In this document: piece after piece, positions 10,521 to 19,074 of the stretch
How positions within the stretch are numbered: position 1 is the stretch's first letter
Layout of the letters: each line of letters starts with the position of its first letter
Source: Campylobacter massiliensis
Lineage (GTDB): Bacteria > Campylobacterota > Campylobacteria > Campylobacterales > Campylobacteraceae
Direction of reading: 5' to 3'
Assembly (NCBI RefSeq): GCF_014253065.1
Contig: NZ_JACLZK010000001.1
Coordinates: 806,001-870,000, forward strand
Length of the DNA stretch: 64,000 bases
The notes under the pieces: generated by a model
Told to the model about the DNA's origin: nothing
The model's input: only the letters and a program-made list of their open reading frames with translations
Database searches by the model: none
Made by a program: the position numbers and the translations under genes

Positions 10521-11039
10521 TTTACCTTTCTACGGCTCGTCTCGCGGCGCTATACGTCGTTGTCTTAAAATTTCGCTCGGTCATTACCAGCACGGTAACT
10601 CCCGTCACAAAATTTTCAGCCGCCTAGTCTAGCCATGCGATACTTCGCCTTTTATTTTATCATAGCAACCACGATCCGCTATTTTGCAAGTAAGAAACAT
10701 CTATTAAAACTATGCCTATCGTGTCTAAATAATTTTTGCCGATTTTACTAAATTTAACTGCAAATTTCATTAAAGCTAGCGGCTTAAATTTAAAAAACGC
10801 GCAGCGCGCTAAATTTTGACTAAACCAAATTTAGCACCGTCAAGATGCAGGTCTCGGTGCGTAAAATTTCGAGTTAAATTTGCAAATTTGAGCGTAAAAA
10901 GTCAAGGCGAAGTATTTTGAGATGATTTTTGGGGTTGCGTAGATAAAATTTAGCGTAGGCTGGACAGATAGTCCGCCGAGCTAAATTTTAGCAAGCTCCG
11001 CAAAAAGCACTCAAAAGACGAGCCGAAAAATTTGCAACT
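10521..11039. other. Intergenic region rich in AAATTT, containing one hairpin repeat
   Basis: These 519 bases lie between two genes transcribed toward lower coordinates. I see no coding frame worth calling. It contains about 13 AAATTT hexamers and one copy of the hairpin repeat (10945-10989). Confidence 0.5.
10945..10989 (+). repeat. Structured hairpin repeat, copy A
   Basis: A 45-base imperfect palindrome. The outer arms AAAATTTAGC and GCTAAATTTT pair perfectly. The inner arms are GGC-T-GGAC and GTCC-GCC around the loop AGATA, with GTA and GA as internal mismatches. Copies B (31806-31864) and C (31641-31690) share the inner motif with compensating changes. Confidence 0.65.
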
Positions 11040-11930
11040 TTATCCCTTTAAAAATTCTGTGATCTTCTCTTCACACTCCCCGACGCTGCCGCTAAATTTA
11101 CCCTCAAACTGCGATCTGTTAAACGTCCGCTGGCGCTTGGCCAGCTGCGCCGTATGCGTGCAGATGAGCTCCTCTAACTCGGCCTGGGTTTTGATCTCGC
11201 CTCGCAAAAACTCGCCGCACTCTTTTAGACCGACCGAGTTTAGCGGCTTTGGTCGCTTCGGATACCGCGCAAAAAGCTCCCGCGCCTCATTCAGCAAACC
11301 CTGCTCAAACATCGCCCTAGTGCGCTCTTTGATACGCTCCCTCAGCTCGTCCCTATCCCAGCTAAGCTCAAAAATCGCCAAATTTGACGCAACGGGAGCC
11401 AGGGTATTTTCGCGCAGATACGCGCTCACGGCATCATTTCGCCCGCTAGAGCGCAAAAACGAGTAGATATCAAACCACTTTTGCAGGCGGTAGGTATCGT
11501 TTGCGCTAAATTTGGCGGCAAACTCCGGATCCAGGCTTGAAACGAGCTCGTAAATTTGAGCGTTGCTTAAACCGCTTTTTACGCGCTCAAATTTAGGCGT
11601 GAGACCCGATAGCAGCGCCTTTAGATAAAATCCGCTGCCGCCGGTTATAAATAAATTTTTACCGTTTTTTTGCGCAAATTCGCGAGCCGTTTTATAAACC
11701 TCAAAAAACATCCCGACGTCAAAATGCTCATCAGGCATGAGCAAATTTACCCCAAAATGCGGCACCGAGGCTAGTTCGTCCGCGGTCGGCTTAGCGCTTG
11801 CGATATCGATGAATTTATAAATGCAAAGCGAATCAAGACTCAAAATCACTCCGTTAAATTCGCTTGCGAGTTTTAACGCGAGTGCTGTTTTTCCGCTAGC
11901 GGTGGTGCCGATGATGGCGAGTTCTTTCAT
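11040..11930 (-). CDS. miaA: tRNA dimethylallyltransferase
   Basis: MiaA transfers a dimethylallyl group to N6 of adenosine-37 in tRNAs that read UNN codons. The 296-residue protein has the P-loop GTTASGKT at residues 8-15, the following LDS segment (LSLDSLCIYKFIDIASAKP), and the GGSGFYLKALL and later KRQRTFNRSQF segments typical of the family. Length is normal. It is divergently transcribed from mqnP across a 90-base AT-rich gap that must hold both promoters. Confidence 0.95.
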   Translation of the reverse strand: MKELAIIGTTASGKTALALKLASEFNGVILSLDSLCIYKFIDIASAKPTADELASVPHFGVNLLMPDEHFDVGMFFEVYKTAREFAQKNGKNLFITGGSGFYLKALLSGLTPKFERVKSGLSNAQIYELVSSLDPEFAAKFSANDTYRLQKWFDIYSFLRSSGRNDAVSAYLRENTLAPVASNLAIFELSWDRDELRERIKERTRAMFEQGLLNEARELFARYPKRPKPLNSVGLKECGEFLRGEIKTQAELEELICTHTAQLAKRQRTFNRSQFEGKFSGSVGECEEKITEFLKG

Positions 11931-12020
11931 AAAAATGCCTTAAAATTCGTGAATCGGCTCAAATTTTATCACAATTTACGCTTTTATAAGATAAAATAAA
12001 GCAAAAATTTCAGGAAGATT

Positions 12021-12887
12021 ATGCAAAAATTTATAAATATTTTAAAAGATATTAACGAACTGATCGTTTTTAAGCACTCGATTTTCGCACTACCTTTTAT
12101 ATTTACCGCGATGATAACGGCGAGCACGCAGGTAAACGGCACGGCTTGGTTTGGCTGGAAGCTGCTTATTTTGGGCGTTCTTTGCGCGGTTTCGGCGCGA
12201 AATTTCGCGATGGCGTTTAACCGCTACAAGGACGAGGATATCGACAAACTAAACCCGCGCACGGCAAATCGCCCGAGCGTGGACGGACGTATCGGCAAGA
12301 CGAATTTGCAAATTTTTATCGCGGCAAACGCCGCCATCTTCGTGCTCGTCGCCTATCTAGTAAACGAGCTTGCGTTTTGGCTGAGCTTTCCGATCCTGGC
12401 GGTGCTTGGCGGATATTCGCTTTTTAAACGTTTTAGCGAGCTAGCGCACCTAGTTTTAGGCCTCTCGCTGGGGCTTGCACCAATCGCCGGAGCCGTCGCT
12501 GTTACCGGCGAGATACCGCTTTTTAGCGTGCTGCTCTGCCTTGGCGTGATGTTTTGGGTGGCGGGATTTGACCTGCTTTATTCGCTCCAAGATATCGAAT
12601 TTGACCGAGAGCACGGGCTTTTTAGCATCCCTAGCGTTTACGGCGAAAAGGCTACGATGTTTATCTCGGCGATATTTCACGCCACAGCCGTGATATTTTG
12701 GTTGCTTTTTGCGTGGGCTGGATGGCTTGGCGCGGCGGCCTTTGTGGGCATTTTGCTTTGCGGAGGCATCCTAATAGCCGAACACCGCATCGTTAGGCGG
12801 GATTTTAGCAAGATCGACCGCGCGTTTTTCACGCTAAACGGCTATCTGGGCATACTTTTTTTCGTTTTCGTTTGGGCTAGCTTATGA
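12021..12887 (+). CDS. mqnP: Menaquinone biosynthesis prenyltransferase (UbiA family)
   Basis: This is a membrane prenyltransferase of the UbiA superfamily. In Campylobacter, which makes menaquinone by the futalosine route, the homologue at this position (next to miaA) is the MqnP-type enzyme that prenylates the naphthoate intermediate. The 288 residues show eight or so membrane helices and the two Asp-rich Mg2+-prenyl diphosphate motifs: NRYKDEDID (about residue 67) and DIEFDREHG (about residue 190). The assignment to MqnP rather than another UbiA rests on genus context. It starts the long plus-strand run; the next gene overlaps by 4 bases. Confidence 0.85.
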   Translation: MQKFINILKDINELIVFKHSIFALPFIFTAMITASTQVNGTAWFGWKLLILGVLCAVSARNFAMAFNRYKDEDIDKLNPRTANRPSVDGRIGKTNLQIFIAANAAIFVLVAYLVNELAFWLSFPILAVLGGYSLFKRFSELAHLVLGLSLGLAPIAGAVAVTGEIPLFSVLLCLGVMFWVAGFDLLYSLQDIEFDREHGLFSIPSVYGEKATMFISAIFHATAVIFWLLFAWAGWLGAAAFVGILLCGGILIAEHRIVRRDFSKIDRAFFTLNGYLGILFFVFVWASL

Positions 12888-13402
12888 GACTGGTTCCGGC
12901 AAATTTAGACATAGTTTTTGAGGAAGTGGGCGACCGCGAGAGTGAGTTTTTGCGCGAATTCGACAAGCTAAGCGGCAACGAGGACGATCCGCTAGGAGCG
13001 TGGATAAAGCGCGCCAAAGCAAAGGGCGACACGAAGGAAAGCGATCAGGTGATACTGACGCTGCTAGTCGAGCTTCACCGCAAATTTGACGAGCTAAACG
13101 CCTACATAAAAAATGAAAAATTCATAAAACTCGAGCTTGCGCAATCCAGCGTGCTAGACGGGATAAATTTTGAAAATTTTAGGATAAAAGAGGCTAAATT
13201 TAAAAACGGCGCCGGCTACTACGGACGCATTTTTATGCCTATCTTTCCGAAGCGAGACGTGGCGATATTTTTTGAAGCGCTAGATGAGAAAACCGCCAAA
13301 ATCACGCGCATAAACGAGAGCGACGAGAGCGACTACAACGGCTACGTGACGGCCAGAGAGCGCGCTATGATAAGAGAACTAAAGGAGATGAACGATGAAT
13401 AA
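12884..13402 (+). CDS. Conserved hypothetical protein
   Basis: A 172-residue, highly charged soluble protein with no signal peptide and no motif I recognise. The middle (residues 80-140) looks like a beta-rich PilZ-like or split-barrel fold, with RIFMPIFPKRDVAIFFEA, but that is only an impression. The ATG overlaps the mqnP stop (ATGA) and its own stop overlaps the next ATG, so it is co-translated with both. I recall a conserved hypothetical at the same place in C. jejuni, which argues for a real gene. Confidence 0.7.
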   Translation: MRLVPANLDIVFEEVGDRESEFLREFDKLSGNEDDPLGAWIKRAKAKGDTKESDQVILTLLVELHRKFDELNAYIKNEKFIKLELAQSSVLDGINFENFRIKEAKFKNGAGYYGRIFMPIFPKRDVAIFFEALDEKTAKITRINESDESDYNGYVTARERAMIRELKEMNDE

Positions 13403-13907
13403 CGACTTGATAATATTTGTCATTTTCGGGCTGATTTTAACGGTGCTTTTCGTGCTGGTTTTTATAAAAGATTTAGAGGCTTCGAGGAAATTTTCAAGAT
13501 ACGAAAAAGCGATCGAAAGCCTGATACAAGAGCTTCACGCTGTAAAAAAACAGGTTGCGAATTTTAATCAAAGCGAGCCTGCCGAATTTGACGTAGTGCA
13601 GCTAGAAAGTAACCTCGAACAGCGTCTAAATGAAAAAATAAATCAAAAAATAACCCCGATAATAAACACCCTACAAGGCATCGAAAGCTCGATAGATAGC
13701 TTCCAAAGCCAGCAACAAGATAGACTTTTTACGCTTGAGGAGCGCACCAAAAGTATCAGCAAAATCTCCGCACCAAACGGCGAGGACGACGAAAAGCGCA
13801 TCGTGCAGATGTATAGCGAAGGCAAAAGCGTCGAAAGCATCGCAAAAGAGCTGTGCGTGGGCGTGGGCAAGGTCGAGCTGACGCTAAAACTGCGAGAGCT
13901 GATATAG
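13395..13907 (+). CDS. Membrane-anchored coiled-coil protein with C-terminal helix-turn-helix
   Basis: A 170-residue protein with an N-terminal membrane helix (about residues 4-24), a long coiled coil (about 32-110) and a C-terminal segment (about 130-170). That segment reads IVQMYSEGKSVESIAKELC, a recognisable helix-turn-helix resembling a sigma-region-4 or resolvase HTH. The architecture suggests a membrane-tethered regulator or scaffold, but no partner is known. It overlaps the previous gene by 8 bases. The HTH may be structural rather than DNA-binding. Confidence 0.7.
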   Translation: MNNDLIIFVIFGLILTVLFVLVFIKDLEASRKFSRYEKAIESLIQELHAVKKQVANFNQSEPAEFDVVQLESNLEQRLNEKINQKITPIINTLQGIESSIDSFQSQQQDRLFTLEERTKSISKISAPNGEDDEKRIVQMYSEGKSVESIAKELCVGVGKVELTLKLRELI

Positions 13908-13988
13908 CGTTAAAACCCCGGCGCGAAATATAAAAAAATAACATTATTTTCATACGCGAATTTTAAAAAAATTTAAAGCTTAACTTCC

Positions 13989-13994
13989 TATAAT
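13989..13994 (+). promoter_or_regulatory. -10 box of the moaA promoter
   Basis: TATAAT stands 55 bases upstream of the preferred moaA ATG, in an AT-rich leader. Campylobacter sigma70 promoters are recognised mainly by the -10 element, so no -35 is required. Confidence 0.55.
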
Positions 13995-14048
13995 GCCTTT
14001 TAACCAAATCAAAATTAAATGGTTTTGATAAAATTTAAGGGCGGAAAA

Positions 14049-15017
14049 ATGTTAATAGACGGGCACGGACGGACGGTTGATTATCTGCGTATTTCGGTCA
14101 CGCAAAGATGCAACTTTAGATGCAAATACTGCATGCCTAAAACTCCGTTTAGCTGGGAACCTAGAGAAAATTTACTGAGCTTTGAGGAGCTGTTTTTATT
14201 TGTCAAAGTCTGCCTAGACGAAGGCGTAAAAAAGATCCGCATAACCGGCGGCGAACCACTACTGCGCAAGGACTTGGACAAATTTATCGCGATGATAAAC
14301 GATCACAGCCCGGACGTCGATCTAGCTATCACTACAAACGGCTTTATGCTCAAACACTACGCAAAAGCCCTAAAAAACGCGGGTTTAAAACGCATAAATA
14401 TGTCGCTTGATAGCTTAAAAACTGAAAAGGCTAAATTTCTCGCGCAAAAAAGCGTCCTGCACGAGGTTTTAGCGGGCCTTGACGCTGCGCTTGAAGCCGG
14501 GCTAAAAGTCAAGCTAAACACCGTCGCGCTAAGAGGCGTAAACGATGATGAGATCGTCTCTTTGCTAGAGTTTGCGCGCTCTATGGGTTGTCAAATTCGC
14601 TTTATCGAATACATGGAAAACATCCACGCAAACGATGAACTAAAAGGCATGAAATCGGCTGAAATTTTAGACGTCATCGCGAAAAAATATCGCTTCGAAG
14701 CAGCCGAAAAGATCCCGACGGGGCCAGCCAGCATCTACAAGCTAGAGGACGGCTATACTTTTGGCGTCATCGACCCGCACAAACACGACTTTTGCGAGAG
14801 CTGCAACCGCATACGCCTCACGGCCGAGGGGCATCTCATCCCGTGCCTATACTTCGAGGATGCGATGAGCATAAAAGACGCCGTAAGAAAGGGCGATATC
14901 GCGGGAGCTAGCGAGATCTTGCGCCAAGTGTTGCAAAACAAACCCAAAGAAAACAAATGGGCGATCGGCGCTCAAAACGAGACCTCAAGCCGCGCCTTTT
15001 ACCAAACGGGCGGCTGA
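14049..15017 (+). CDS. moaA: GTP 3',8-cyclase MoaA
   Basis: MoaA is the radical SAM enzyme that, with MoaC, converts GTP to cyclic pyranopterin monophosphate, the first step of molybdopterin synthesis. The N-terminal cluster motif is CNFRCKYC, the C-terminal cluster is [18 protein letters not shown], and the protein ends in GG as active MoaA proteins do. The open frame could begin at 14019, but I prefer the ATG at 14049. It gives the usual family N-terminus ([16 protein letters not shown]) and has AAGGGCGG upstream. Length from there is 322 residues. Molybdopterin is needed for the formate and nitrate enzymes typical of the genus. Confidence 0.95.
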   Translation: MLIDGHGRTVDYLRISVTQRCNFRCKYCMPKTPFSWEPRENLLSFEELFLFVKVCLDEGVKKIRITGGEPLLRKDLDKFIAMINDHSPDVDLAITTNGFMLKHYAKALKNAGLKRINMSLDSLKTEKAKFLAQKSVLHEVLAGLDAALEAGLKVKLNTVALRGVNDDEIVSLLEFARSMGCQIRFIEYMENIHANDELKGMKSAEILDVIAKKYRFEAAEKIPTGPASIYKLEDGYTFGVIDPHKHDFCESCNRIRLTAEGHLIPCLYFEDAMSIKDAVRKGDIAGASEILRQVLQNKPKENKWAIGAQNETSSRAFYQTGG

Positions 15018-15193
15018 AATCAGGGCTAAATTTACGTCAAATTTGCCGTAGGTTTAGCCTGCTTTTTACCAAATTTAACCGCGCTTGATTTTTATATTTT
15101 TATCCGTAAATTTGACGCCGTTTTTCTAACAAAACCCGCTCAAATTTGACGTAAAATCCGCCCAACTCCATAAAACTATCCTTCAAATTTTGC

Positions 15194-15199
15194 TATAAT
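15194..15199 (+). promoter_or_regulatory. Extended -10 box upstream of queE
   Basis: TGCTATAAT lies 25 bases before the TTG start of queE. The 206-base gap after moaA contains no gene, so queE probably begins a new transcript. Confidence 0.55.
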
Positions 15200-15223
15200 C
15201 GACCAAAATTTAAAAGGCGAAAT

Positions 15224-15988
15224 TTGAGTTTAAACCTAGTCGAGAGTTTCCTAAGCATCCAAGGCGAAGGCGCAAGCAGCGGCCGTTTGGCGATTTTTTT
15301 GCGTTTTGCTGGCTGCAATCTAAACTGCGCAGGCTTTGGAGTGCGCGCCGTCTCGCCCAAAACCGGCGAAACGCTAACAGGCTGCGACACGATCCGCGCA
15401 GTTTTTACGGGGCATTTTTCGTATCAAAAAATCTTGCGCGCGGACGAACTCATAAAAATAACGCAAAATTTGAGCGCAAATTTACGCCAAAAGCCTATCA
15501 TCGTAATTACTGGCGGCGAGCCGCTACTACATCACAAAAATCAAATTTTGCTAGATTTTTTAAATTTTGCGACTAGCGAGGGCTACGAGGCGCATTTTGA
15601 AACAAACGGTACGATCGAGGTGGATTTTGCCAAATTTGAGATTTATAAAAGATGCCGCTTTGCCGTCAGCGTCAAGCTCGAGAATAGCGGCGAGAGCGAG
15701 GCTAGGCGTATCAACGCTAGCGCTCTAAAAGTCATAAAACAAAACGCCACGGGCAGTTTTTATAAATTCGTCCTTGATAAAAAAAGCGCGGAAGACGGCT
15801 CGGCCATAGCGCAAATTTCGCGTATTTTAGAGATTTGCGACGCGGAAGTCTTTTGTATGCCGCAAGGTTATGATAAAATAAGCCTCGAGCAAAACGCCTT
15901 AGCCGTCGCGCAGTTTGCGATCAAGCACGGTTTTAGCTACTCAGATCGCCTGCATATCAGGCTTTGGGGCGCAAAAGAAGGGGTTTAA
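15224..15988 (+). CDS. queE: 7-carboxy-7-deazaguanine synthase QueE
   Basis: QueE is the radical SAM enzyme that turns 6-carboxytetrahydropterin into 7-carboxy-7-deazaguanine for queuosine. The 254-residue product opens with LVESFLSIQGEG and later has ITGGEPLLH, both typical. The cluster cysteines are unusual: GCNLNC is followed by 18 residues before the third Cys in GCDT, so the spacing is C-x3-C-x18-C instead of C-x3-C-x2-C. A similar insert is plausible for Campylobacter QueE generally. The start is TTG with AAAAGGCG upstream. queD follows 71 bases on. Confidence 0.9.
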   Translation: MSLNLVESFLSIQGEGASSGRLAIFLRFAGCNLNCAGFGVRAVSPKTGETLTGCDTIRAVFTGHFSYQKILRADELIKITQNLSANLRQKPIIVITGGEPLLHHKNQILLDFLNFATSEGYEAHFETNGTIEVDFAKFEIYKRCRFAVSVKLENSGESEARRINASALKVIKQNATGSFYKFVLDKKSAEDGSAIAQISRILEICDAEVFCMPQGYDKISLEQNALAVAQFAIKHGFSYSDRLHIRLWGAKEGV

Positions 15989-16059
15989 AGCCTAAATTTA
16001 GGCGGCGTTACCCGTATCTTTACGGCGCGAAACGGTAAAATTTAATAAACGGAGCTAAG

Positions 16060-16641
16060 ATGATAATAAGAAAAATGTTTAAATTTGAAAACGCTCATAT
16101 CGTTAGATTTTGTAGCTCAAAACGCTGCAAAACCAGTATCCACGGGCACTCTTACAGGGCAGAAATTTTACTCGAGTCAAATTTCCTCGATAACGCGGGA
16201 ATGGTGTATGATTTTGGCCTGATGAAGCGCGACATCGGCTGCATCATCGATAGCTTTGATCACTGCACGACGATATTTAGCGGCGACGGAGCCGAGTACA
16301 AAAACGACCTCAAAAAGCACTCCGCGCGCTGGATCGAGATCCCGCTAAACCCGTCCGCAGAGCAGTTTTGCAGGATATTTTTCGTGATGATCGATAGGCT
16401 TTTAAAAACCACGCAGATGCAAAACGGCGAGCGCGAAGTGAAGCTTCACAGCGTCATCGTCCACGAGACCGACACGGGCTACGCGCAGTGCTTCAGAGAG
16501 GATGCGTATAACGCCAAAATGGGCGAGGTAAATTTGAACGAGATCGTCTTTTCCGAGGGCGTTAGAGCCGAGTGGGAGGACGCGGAGCTGTTTGAGAAGA
16601 TCAAGCTAGGCAAAAAAATAGTAAATCCAAAGGAGGTCTAG
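16060..16641 (+). CDS. queD: 6-carboxytetrahydropterin synthase QueD
   Basis: QueD converts dihydroneopterin triphosphate to 6-carboxytetrahydropterin, the substrate of QueE. The 193 residues show the zinc-binding histidines in FENAHIVRF and HGHSYR, and a downstream FDHCTT segment that supplies an active-site His/Asp. This is longer than the roughly 120-residue enterobacterial form, as usual in epsilonproteobacteria. The ATG has GGAG 7 bases upstream. It is followed after 5 bases by a lipoprotein gene and is probably in one transcript with queE. Confidence 0.93.
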   Translation: MIIRKMFKFENAHIVRFCSSKRCKTSIHGHSYRAEILLESNFLDNAGMVYDFGLMKRDIGCIIDSFDHCTTIFSGDGAEYKNDLKKHSARWIEIPLNPSAEQFCRIFFVMIDRLLKTTQMQNGEREVKLHSVIVHETDTGYAQCFREDAYNAKMGEVNLNEIVFSEGVRAEWEDAELFEKIKLGKKIVNPKEV

Positions 16642-16646
16642 CGCAA

Positions 16647-16829
16647 ATGAGGAAAATTCTTGCGATTTTGACGCTAGCGGCGCTGTTTTTTAGCGGTTGC
16701 GAGGAGAAAAAGGAGCCCGCATCACTGGATCTTGGAGGCACCGTGCCTAGCGACGTACCCATCGCGCAAAGCGACGCAAACGTAAGTATCGACGAAAATA
16801 TGCCGCCAGAGCCGGTGCCCGAAAAATGA
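16647..16829 (+). CDS. Small predicted lipoprotein
   Basis: A 60-residue protein with a clean signal peptide and lipobox (ALFFSGC; Cys at residue 19). The rest is a short, acidic, proline-rich tail with no fold I recognise. The ORF sits 5 bases after queD and its stop overlaps the next ATG (ATGA), so it is embedded in the operon. A small lipoprotein between these genes appears to be conserved in the genus. Function unknown. Confidence 0.7.
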   Translation: MRKILAILTLAALFFSGCEEKKEPASLDLGGTVPSDVPIAQSDANVSIDENMPPEPVPEK

Positions 16830-17239
16830 AATTTAACGAGCATCTATCAGAACTCTACGAGCTAGCGCGCTCCATTCACATCGGGCTTGCTTTTGCGCTT
16901 TTGGCGCTAGTCGCGGCGCACTTTTGCCTGATAAATTTCGGCGTAAACTCGCCAGCCTACGCTAAGCGCATCAGGCTGTTTTTGCCTACCTACTACGCGT
17001 TTTTGGCCGCGATGATGCTTACGGGGCTACTTTTGATGAGCGTTTTTTACTTTTATCCGAGCCTTAAAGCTCTCGTTATGATCGCGGTTTGGGCGCTGCT
17101 TATCGGGCTTGGGGCGATGGAGTTTAAGCGGCTAAAAGCGGCGATGAAAACTAAAAATTTCGCCGCTTTTAGAGCCAAAATGCGCCTAAAAATCGCGGCC
17201 GATTTTGTTTTGATACTAATTGCAAGCGGGGTGAGATGA
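16826..17239 (+). CDS. Conserved integral membrane protein
   Basis: A 137-residue protein with four predicted membrane helices (about residues 20-36, 48-70, 78-95 and 115-135). The layout resembles CopD/TMEM14-like four-helix proteins, with a His near the start of helix 1 (ARSIHIGLAF), but no haem or metal motif is decisive. It overlaps both neighbours by 4 bases, so expression is coupled to the lipoprotein and rsmE. Function unknown. Confidence 0.72.
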   Translation: MKFNEHLSELYELARSIHIGLAFALLALVAAHFCLINFGVNSPAYAKRIRLFLPTYYAFLAAMMLTGLLLMSVFYFYPSLKALVMIAVWALLIGLGAMEFKRLKAAMKTKNFAAFRAKMRLKIAADFVLILIASGVR

Positions 17240-17892
17240 AATTTTTATATTCAAAAGAGGCCAAAAACGAACAGATCAGGCTTGAGGGCGAGGCGTTTTT
17301 GCACCTGAAGGCGCGGCGCGCTAAGGTGGGCGAGCGCATCGACGTGCGAAATTTGACCGATGGACAAAATCACATCTATGAAATCGTAAATTTAGACAAA
17401 AGGGGCGCGGAGCTAAATTTAATATTTTCGCACGACGTGGAAGTGCGAAATAGCGATCTAACGCTAGCTTGGGCCGTCATCGATCCAAAAACGATCGAAA
17501 AAACGCTACCTAGCCTAAACGAAATGGGCGTAGCTAAAATCGTCTTTTTTTACGGCGAGTTTTCGCAAAAAAACTTTAAACTCGATTTTTCGCGCCTAGA
17601 GCGCATTTTGATAAGCTCGTGCGAGCAGTGCGGACGAAATGATTTGATGAAATTTGAAATTTATAAAAGCCTGGACGAGCTAGCCAAATTTTACCCAAAC
17701 ATCGCTCTTATCGACTTTGAGGGCCAAAATCTAGACGGCTATGCGGGCAAGGAAATTTTAGCGGTCGGGCCCGAGGGGGGATTTAGCGGAAGCGAGCGAG
17801 AGGCGGTCGCGAAAAAATACGGACTGAGAGCAAAAAATATTTTGCGCTCGCAAACGGCGATTTTAGGCATAGCGGCTAAAATTTTAATTTAA
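17236..17892 (+). CDS. rsmE: 16S rRNA (uracil1498-N3)-methyltransferase RsmE
   Basis: RsmE methylates N3 of U1498 in the decoding centre of 16S rRNA. The 218 residues include the N-terminal PUA-like barrel (residues 1-70) and the SPOUT knot, with the signature GPEGGFSGSEREA at about residue 176 and the C-terminal ILRSQTAILG. It is slightly shorter than the E. coli protein, mostly in loops, as in relatives. It overlaps the upstream membrane protein by 4 bases. Confidence 0.92.
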   Translation: MKFLYSKEAKNEQIRLEGEAFLHLKARRAKVGERIDVRNLTDGQNHIYEIVNLDKRGAELNLIFSHDVEVRNSDLTLAWAVIDPKTIEKTLPSLNEMGVAKIVFFYGEFSQKNFKLDFSRLERILISSCEQCGRNDLMKFEIYKSLDELAKFYPNIALIDFEGQNLDGYAGKEILAVGPEGGFSGSEREAVAKKYGLRAKNILRSQTAILGIAAKILI

Positions 17893-17917
17893 ATTTGATT
17901 TTTTACGAAGTTTTTTG

Positions 17918-17923
17918 TATAAT
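17918..17923 (+). promoter_or_regulatory. -10 box of the rpmE promoter
   Basis: A perfect TATAAT (in TTTTTTGTATAATC) lies 52 bases before the rpmE ATG, preceded by the T-rich stretch typical of Campylobacter sigma70 promoters. Confidence 0.6.
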
Positions 17924-17975
17924 CTCGCCTTACTTTAAATGAAAATTAAAAAATCAGACGATAAAAGGACAAAAA

Positions 17976-18176
17976 ATGAAAAAAGAAATTCATCCGGAAT
18001 TTGTTGAGTGCAAAGTAACTTGCGCTTGCGGCAACACCTTCACTACGAAGTCAAACAAAAACGAGATCAGAGTGGACATCTGCTCAGAGTGCCATCCGTT
18101 TTTCACGGGCAGCGAAAAGATCGTAGATAGCGCGGGCCGCGTCGATAAATTTAAGAAAAAATATAACTTAAAATAA
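17976..18176 (+). CDS. rpmE: 50S ribosomal protein L31
   Basis: A 66-residue ribosomal protein of the zinc-binding (C+) L31 class. The four zinc-ligand positions are visible in [11 protein letters not shown] and CSECHPFF. L31 bridges the two subunits at the central protuberance. The start has AAAGGAC upstream and the gene follows its own promoter. rsmI begins 4 bases after the stop. Confidence 0.97.
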   Translation: MKKEIHPEFVECKVTCACGNTFTTKSNKNEIRVDICSECHPFFTGSEKIVDSAGRVDKFKKKYNLK

Positions 18177-18180
18177 TCCT

Positions 18181-18993
18181 TTGTTATATTTCATTCCTAC
18201 TCCGATAGGAAATTTAAGCGATATCTCGCTTCGCGCTTTGAGCGTTTTGCGCGAATGCGAGATACTCTTTTGCGAAGATACCAGAGTCGCAAAATCTCTC
18301 GTAAACCTGCTAAATACGCGTTTTGACGCAAATATAAATATCCAAAAATTTATCCCGCTACACACGCATAACGAAGATGAAATTTTATCCAAAATCGAGC
18401 TTGAAATTTTTGATAAAAACATCGCGTTTTTAAGCGATGCGGGCATGCCGGGCATCAGCGATCCTGGAGCCGCGCTCGTAAATTTCGCGATAAAAAACGA
18501 CATCGCATACGAAGTGCTAAGCGGATCAAACGCCGCGCTCTTAGCCGTCGTCGCAAGCGGTCTTTGCGAAAAAGAATTTTGCTTTTTAGGATTTTTGCCA
18601 AACAACGGCAAAGAGCGAGCCGCAGCGGTACAAAATGCGCTAAATTCGCCATTTCCCGCAGTCATCTACGAAAGCCCCAAACGCATACTTTCGCTCATTT
18701 TAGACTTTGCTAAACTTGAGCCGAATAGAGAAATTTTTGCCATAAAAGAGGCGACGAAAAAATTTGAAATCAAATTTAGAGCCACGGCAAGCGAGTTGGC
18801 AAAAAAGCTACTAGAGGCGAATCTAAGCGGCGAGTGGTGCGTCGTAGTGCAAAAAAATCCAAATTTTACATCAGAAAAAATCACTCAAAACGATATTTTA
18901 GAGCTTGAAATTTCCCCCAAAGCCAAGGCCAAACTCCTAGCCAAAATCACCGGCAGAAATGCCAAAGAAATTTACTCCGAACTCACTCGCTAA
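18181..18993 (+). CDS. rsmI: 16S rRNA (cytidine1402-2'-O)-methyltransferase RsmI
   Basis: RsmI methylates the 2'-O of C1402 in 16S rRNA. The tetrapyrrole-methylase-fold protein (270 residues) opens with LYFIPTPIGNLSDISLRAL, followed by EILFCEDTR, AFLSDAGMPGISDPGAALV and VLSGSNAAL, all family hallmarks. I take the TTG at 18181 as start because the motif begins immediately after it and rpmE ends 4 bases upstream, suggesting translational coupling. Confidence 0.93.
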   Translation: MLYFIPTPIGNLSDISLRALSVLRECEILFCEDTRVAKSLVNLLNTRFDANINIQKFIPLHTHNEDEILSKIELEIFDKNIAFLSDAGMPGISDPGAALVNFAIKNDIAYEVLSGSNAALLAVVASGLCEKEFCFLGFLPNNGKERAAAVQNALNSPFPAVIYESPKRILSLILDFAKLEPNREIFAIKEATKKFEIKFRATASELAKKLLEANLSGEWCVVVQKNPNFTSEKITQNDILELEISPKAKAKLLAKITGRNAKEIYSELTR

Positions 18994-19062
18994 AACACAA
19001 ATGCGCGCTTAAACAAGCGACGAATTTATCCGAAATTTAGCTAAATTTTACCGATTTTTAGC

Positions 19063-19068
19063 TATTAT
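19063..19068 (+). promoter_or_regulatory. Weak -10 box upstream of rlmB
   Basis: TATTAT stands 6 bases before the rlmB ATG. If it is used, the transcript would be nearly leaderless, so this is uncertain. Confidence 0.3.
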
Positions 19069-19074
19069 CAGGCG

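Noticed and set aside
10610-10640. A fourth copy of the hairpin repeat (GTCTAGCC word near 10627)
   Set aside because: The matching GGCAGAC arm is absent and the outer arms do not pair; it is at best a degenerate half.
14019-14048. Upstream ATG as the moaA start
   Set aside because: It adds ten residues not seen in the family; the ATG at 14049 gives the standard N-terminus and has a better-placed ribosome binding site.
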